NCBI GenBank assembly: GCA_032209605.1 | Contig: JASFXZ010000001.1 | Coordinates: 47,434,619 to 47,498,618 of the forward strand | DNA length: 64,000 nucleotides | Source: Mactromeris polynyma | Lineage: Eukaryota; Mollusca; Bivalvia; Venerida; Mactridae | Direction: 5' to 3' | In this document: one piece after another, positions 62,401 through 64,000 of the stretch | How the letters are laid out: each line of letters starts with the position of its first letter | How positions within the stretch are numbered: position 1 is the stretch's first letter | The notes under the pieces: model-generated | What the model saw: the letters and a program-made list of their open reading frames with translations, nothing else | Told to the model about the DNA's origin: nothing | The model's database searches: none | Made by a program: the position numbers and the translations under genes

Positions 62401-64000
62401 TGACTGAACAGTCTGATGATAGTGACAGCGAAAATGGACCTTATAGTGCAATGTGTAAAACTGGCAGGATGGAGTCTAGAAGCAATAACATGACATTGAA
62501 GAAAACTCCAAGAATTTTAAAGCCTGTACTAGGGCGAAGGTCACATTTTGATGATGATGATACAAGTGATGAAAATGCTTCAACAGATGTTGAGACACAA
62601 TCAAATAATTGTCAGAATATTCCAACCATACTGCTAACATCACCTGCTGGTTTAACAAGCTTCAGTAATAACAATTTCCCAGAATTTAATTCTTCTAGTG
62701 CTAAGAACAATTTTCAGAAATATTCTGATAAGGGCTCTTCAAATTTTCGTACACATTTTGAAGAGCGTTTTGAGCCTGAATGTAATGTCAGCACAGATCT
62801 ACCAGAGTATACTTCATCCTGCGCTGCTGAATTGAAGCAAGTATTTGCTGATTCTATTGTTGCCAAGACCTCTGTTCTAGCTAGCTCCGACCTTCCACCT
62901 TACACACCTGTTTCACCTGTCACACCAAGTTGCACAAACATGTCTGTTTCTTGCGAGTCTCAGATTTCACAAAATATCGCAGATTTGCCTGGTGCAGCGA
63001 GATCAACCCCTTTTACAGTAGTCAGTGATGTTCCTCTTTCCACTGATATCAACGCCCATATGCAAACCAGCAACACTTTCATTAACAAAACCCCTTTTTC
63101 TAAGGATAGTAATCTCAGAAAAGTTCCTCCAATTAAAACTAATATGCCTGTACACGGTTATGTATCCACTGACATTAATCCTACAGATAATAAAACTGAT
63201 GATGGTAAAGCTGTCATTGTCAAAGATGCTGCAAAGATTGCACCATTAGACAGTAACAGGGACTTACATAGATCTGATAAATCAGTACCTGAAGACCTGG
63301 CATGTTTTAGATATTGTTCTGACAGGAAGAATGACCCAGTGTCCTCCAATGCTTGGGATTCACATCATACATCTTACCCTAAGCCTTCAGAGGAAATAAG
63401 GAAATACACATTTACAGTGAATGAGGACTCAGATTCTGAATCTCCTACTATTAAGTCTGTTACGTATGAATATGTAACCGAGTACAAACTGAACAATGTT
63501 AAAATACATTATCACCATAACCGTAAAACACAGACTGATTCCAATGTAGGAAGTACCTGTCAATCTGATAAAACTTTGTATGGTAGGCTGAATGATGATC
63601 AGAAACAAGATGATAGTAAAACTGATGGTAACAATTCTAGCATACCAGTAGAAGAAGTGTTCCAGAAATCTGTATGCTATCCTCTTGGTCCAATTCACGG
63701 TTGTGACATTGTAGAGACCATAGACAGTGACATTAAAGATTACATTGAACAAGATATTATTCAAAAGTCTGTCAGTATTGTTAGAAATAGTAGCAGTAGA
63801 AATGCTCTGACTCGACAAACTGTGCAGGGCCGTTATGACTGTGATGAAAATTTATCCAATGAGAACAATGAAGTAGGTGAGGGTGATGAGGAAACACCGT
63901 TGGTGATTGATTGTAATGGTGAGGGTGCAGGTAGTGCTTACAGCAAACCTGATGTTTCTCTTGATGATAAGTCTGGTTGTGATAGTGATTTCAAGTGTGA
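26462..64000 (+). CDS. Protein 4.1 family (EPB41/coracle-like) FERM protein, 3' end beyond window
   Basis: Membrane-skeleton adaptor linking transmembrane proteins to spectrin/actin, and a septate-junction component in invertebrates. Exons: 26462-26560, 30238-30342, 50337-50379, 51969-52089, 53762-53941, 54658-54745, 55066-55218, 55527-55624, 56533-56732, 57583->64000; all phases agree and total at least 2,501 residues. FERM: F1 from '[17 protein letters not shown]' to '[11 protein letters not shown]'; F2 with '[14 protein letters not shown]', '[20 protein letters not shown]' and '[16 protein letters not shown]'; F3 with '[16 protein letters not shown]', '[20 protein letters not shown]' and '[16 protein letters not shown]'. 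The FERM-adjacent exon (56533) reads '[13 protein letters not shown]', diagnostic of 4.1 proteins over ERM proteins. ATG at 26462 begins 'MGENQK', 21 bp after the acceptor. Vertebrate 4.1 proteins are mostly 600-1,000 residues and coracle about 1,700, so this one is unusually long. The spectrin-actin-binding and C-terminal domains are not seen here. Confidence 0.93.
27749..29309. mobile_element. piggyBac-style TTAA element (~1.55 kb, non-autonomous)
   Basis: Left end TTAA-CCCTTTACTCCATAG; right end ATGGAGTAAAGGG-TTAA. The 13-bp inverted termini start with CCC and are flanked by TTAA, as in piggyBac transposons. The interior (about 1,550 bp) has no long open frame. Near the right end are about three copies of a 35-bp subterminal unit ('gatcatggagatggtattag', starting 29219, 29254, 29289). 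Located in the first coding intron of the 4.1 gene. Confidence 0.8.
29322..29430 (+). repeat. Dispersed repeat, family C, copy 4
   Basis: 'gacctccttaagtgcattat', 'gcgtggggaggtattgtctt' and 'gtggcgttccccgtagttac' match the reverse complement of 11108-11235 closely. Confidence 0.75.
30485..31012 (+). repeat. 'gggggggcata...' dispersed repeat with internal duplication
   Basis: Head 'tggccccactctgaaagg' then 'gggggcatatagacttgccc' and pyrimidine-rich 'ccgtctgtctgtcagtcctt'. The block from 'atctccaaaagaatatgagc' to 'gtgcaaagttatggcccttg' occurs twice (about 30585-30705 and 30750-30870). The end is 'gggggcatctgtgtcctatg'. Related in design to copies at 8716 and 24344. Intron of the 4.1 gene. Confidence 0.7.
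31135..31335 (+). repeat. Dispersed repeat, family E, copy 1
   Basis: 'tccatttgacccttgag', 'ccctttgacccctggaattt', 'ccaaaaagccacattctgac' and 'cttgagattcagcac' recur in order at 53306-53512. Both copies are on the plus strand in introns of the 4.1 gene. Confidence 0.8.
31438..31640 (+). repeat. Dispersed repeat, family D, copy 2
   Basis: Same landmarks as 21332-21550: 'tgcagcccttttttatggca', 'ctaagaaagaaaatt' and 'cccctatcaaaaggacccgc'. It follows repeat E after about 100 bp. Confidence 0.75.
33177..33680. repeat. Left terminal and subterminal repeats of the CACTA element
   Basis: After the CACTACTG terminus, dozens of TTAATGG/CCATTAA and CATGAAA/TTTCATG words occur. An internal inverted pair is built on 'cttaatttttactattta' (about 33282) and 'taaatagtaaaaattaag' (about 33530). 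Such subterminal arrays are the binding sites of the TNPA-type protein in plant CACTA elements; that role here is inferred. Confidence 0.8.
34340..34650 (+). repeat. Dispersed repeat nested in the CACTA element
   Basis: A unit containing 'atctttcgatgttgcacctg' and 'gtgaagggtttcttgagtta' is followed by a second, similar unit ('atctttcgatgttacagcag', 'gtgaagggcttcttgagtta'). It terminates with 'gaccgaccagctcac' and the small palindrome 'cccccaaaaactttgttttg' with 'tgggggtataa'. Non-coding. Confidence 0.6.
35677..35981 (+). repeat. ~305-bp direct duplication, copy 1
   Basis: Runs from 'caacatcacacttgggggac' to 'cagcagtgaacaagat'. It is the same as 36158-36462 by eye except for one base in 'tatagtg[g/c]gattc'. 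Offset 481 bp, both inside the CACTA element. Near-identity implies a recent segmental duplication. Confidence 0.9.
36158..36462 (+). repeat. ~305-bp direct duplication, copy 2
   Basis: Second copy of 35677-35981. The intervening 176 bp contain unrelated sequence with repeated 'caggacttcc' words. Confidence 0.9.
37225..40454 (-). CDS. CACTA-encoded second protein with SAM-like N-terminus
   Basis: Two exons on the minus strand, 40454-40400 (ATG at 40454, donor g|gtaag) and 38831-37225 (acceptor 'atttcag'), joined in phase 1 to give 553 residues. The N-terminus starts '[18 protein letters not shown]'. A SAM-like stretch follows (about residues 19-55, '[20 protein letters not shown]'), then a basic helix-rich part (about 125-195, '[20 protein letters not shown]'). 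A compact module lies at about 219-293 ('[18 protein letters not shown]', '[20 protein letters not shown]', 'GWRNSRIVV'), then Ser/Lys- and Asp/Ser-rich linkers containing a twofold 'SSSAKYKK' repeat. The module vaguely recalls the DUF8039-type segment of plant CACTA proteins; that link is tentative. By position it is the candidate TNPA-like DNA-binding partner of the transposase. Its only intron holds a large palindrome. Confidence 0.7.
39080..39775. repeat. Large imperfect palindrome in intron of the minus-strand gene
   Basis: Left arm 'agaaggaatgcaatgcactc' (39145) pairs with right arm 'gagtgcattgcattccttct' (39704). Pairing extends outward ('accttgtcatccaaaa' against 'ttttggattgcaaggt') and inward ('gataaatatcttaac' against its complement near 39620). 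About 700 bp in all, probably a foldback element nested in the CACTA transposon. A second copy at about 42836-43531 belongs to the false duplication. Confidence 0.75.
40455..41478. promoter_or_regulatory. Divergent promoter region of the CACTA element
   Basis: Lies between the minus-strand start (40454) and the transposase ATG (41479 in this copy). It is richer in CG dinucleotides than its surroundings near 40480-40620. Possible 5' exon edges of the transposase gene are a donor at 40644 (aacag|gtaata) and a donor at 41360 (agat|gtaagt). An open stretch ending at 41359 does not connect in frame to the ATG, so it would be untranslated or an upstream ORF. Inferred from layout. Confidence 0.4.
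41479..42365 (+). CDS. TNP2-like transposase, 5' part, duplicate cut by assembly gap
   Basis: First assembled copy of the transposase 5' end: exon 41479-41693 and the first 51 bp of the second exon (42315-42365), then N. Same as 45235-46121. Most likely an assembly duplicate and not a second gene; the complete version is annotated at 45235-48876. Confidence 0.85.
42366..42565. other. Assembly gap (200 N)
   Basis: Exactly 200 undetermined bases, a conventional scaffold-gap size. Both flanks are ends of the same repeated block. Confidence 1.
42566..46121. repeat. 3,556-bp block, copy 2 (false-duplication candidate)
   Basis: Counterpart of 38810-42365. It includes a duplicate of exon 1 of the minus-strand gene (44210-44156) and a 22-bp stub of its second exon (42587-42566), plus the 5' part of the transposase gene, which here continues normally. 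Confidence 0.95.
45235..48876 (+). CDS. CACTA transposase, TNP2-like (tnp2/DUF4218-type)
   Basis: Exons 45235-45449 and 46071-48876, joined in phase 2 (ag|c), encode 1,006 residues ending at TAA. Catalyses excision and integration of the element in the nucleus. The N-terminus has a C2H2-like finger '[19 protein letters not shown]' (C-x2-C-x9-H-x4-H), then an acidic Ser/Asp linker. The core resembles plant TNP2: '[10 protein letters not shown]' (Asp about 330), '[16 protein letters not shown]', '[14 protein letters not shown]' (Asp about 422) and the Cys/His knuckle '[10 protein letters not shown]'. A DUF4218-like part reads '[18 protein letters not shown]' then '[13 protein letters not shown]' (Glu about 760). 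These three acidic residues are the candidate DDE triad, by position only. ATG chosen because it directly precedes the finger and follows an acceptor (45224). A poly(A) signal AATAAA lies at 49036. Full length and intact. Confidence 0.88.
48877..50261. repeat. 3' region and right subterminal repeats of the CACTA element
   Basis: A 3' UTR with AATAAA at 49036-49041 leads into a repeat-dense zone from about 49680. The words 'taatggccattattttttgt' and 'ccattaataatcctgttaaa' recur and mirror motifs of the left subterminal zone. The element ends 'ccagtagtg' at 50261. Confidence 0.75.
52158..52283 (+). repeat. 42-bp tandem repeat, 3 units
   Basis: Three near-identical units of 42 bp built on 'gtgaatgttcaatgtaagac' and 'atttcttgagttgaatc', just after the donor of the exon ending 52089. 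Intronic, so the open frame through it is not coding. Confidence 0.93.
52540..52685. repeat. Inverted-repeat MITE-like element
   Basis: 'gaccacctcaataataagac' at the left and 'gtggtcttattattgaggtt' at the right are reverse complements, with a further internal 'cctcaataataag'. Non-coding, in a 4.1 gene intron. Confidence 0.75.
53306..53512 (+). repeat. Dispersed repeat, family E, copy 2
   Basis: Matches 31135-31335 in order: 'ttccatttgacccttgag', 'ccctttgacccctggaattt', 'aaaaagccacattttgaccc' and 'ttgagattcagcatggaagt'. Confidence 0.8.
54365..54490 (+). repeat. tRNA-like SINE head
   Basis: Box-A-like 'agttgtccaagggtagagct' and box-B-like 'ggtcatgggttcgatctgcg', followed by 'actcatgccagtggtcggta'. 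Intronic. Confidence 0.55.
56150..56395 (+). repeat. tRNA-derived SINE, longest copy
   Basis: Head: 'ggctagctcagttgattgag' and 'ccgggtttgactcccaggtt', a well-preserved pair of Pol III boxes. Body: 'acattggctttggtcatgtt' and 'gctagttagtaccggttgat', ending in 'aaaaattgttgttaacaacc'. It lies in the intron just before the FERM-adjacent exon. Confidence 0.7.
57583..64000 (+). CDS. Giant tail exon of the 4.1-family gene
   Basis: One exon open from its acceptor (57581-57582) to the window edge, at least 6,418 bp and 2,139 residues, in phase with the FERM-adjacent exon. It starts with a Pro/Arg-rich segment ('[13 protein letters not shown]', a possible SH3 ligand) and a His/Asp run ('SDHDHDHDN'). 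It continues as a Ser/Asp/Asn/Lys-rich, largely disordered tail with acidic clusters ('[17 protein letters not shown]', '[11 protein letters not shown]'), a basic cluster ('KKKKRRAGG') and a PP1-docking-like 'RRVKFEE' (about 62223-62243). No folded domain recognised. Low GC and Asn/Asp-rich, but composition matches nearby exons, so no sign of transfer. The function of this tail is unknown to me. Confidence 0.9.

Noticed and set aside
58494..63818. Many minus-strand open frames opposite the giant exon
   Set aside because: They are shadows of the long plus-strand reading frame; none has a recognisable motif.

Overview
This is a eukaryotic, intron-rich, AT-rich window with no bacterial features. 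Several signs point to a mollusc, most likely a bivalve: dispersed repeats whose heads read like 'gggcatattggtttgcacatg' followed by runs of 'gtcggtcggt', many tRNA-headed SINE-like pieces, and animal genes with GT-AG introns. The host assignment is an inference from these repeats and gene types, not a sequence match.

Layout: (1) 2.1-10.9 kb, + strand: a nearly complete SLC22-type organic cation/anion transporter. I could join ten exons with consistent intron phases. Its introns carry MITE-like and foldback repeats. (2) 10.9-19.8 kb: a repeat desert. It holds a TTAA-flanked inverted-repeat element, remnants of two non-LTR retrotransposons in opposite orientation, a 99-bp minisatellite with a two-unit higher-order pattern, and a frameshifted pogo/Tigger-like transposase. 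(3) 20.1-23.8 kb, + strand: a UPF0235/C15orf40-type (DUF167) gene in three visible exons, followed only 234 bp later by an intronless LSM10 gene (U7 snRNP Sm-like protein). (4) 26.0-64.0 kb, + strand: a protein 4.1 (EPB41/coracle) family gene. Nine exons encode the FERM and FERM-adjacent domains, then a single exon of at least 6.4 kb stays open to the window edge and encodes a huge disordered acidic tail.

The most striking object lies in the second coding intron of the 4.1 gene: a large, apparently complete CACTA/EnSpm DNA transposon (33177-50261). Its termini are CACTACTG...CAGTAGTG, flanked on both sides by the 3-bp duplication ATA. It carries subterminal TTAATGG/CATGAAA-rich repeats and two divergent spliced genes: a TNP2-like transposase with an N-terminal C2H2-like finger on +, and a SAM-like second protein on -. 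Its right end stops 75 bp before the next host exon.

Inside the element a 3,556-bp block occurs twice, apparently identical, on either side of a gap of exactly 200 N (42366-42565). Both copies end exactly at the gap or its mirror point. This is almost certainly an unmerged overlap between two contig ends, so the real element would be about 13.3 kb and the transposase gene exists once. The intervening introns also hold a piggyBac-style TTAA element and paired dispersed repeats.
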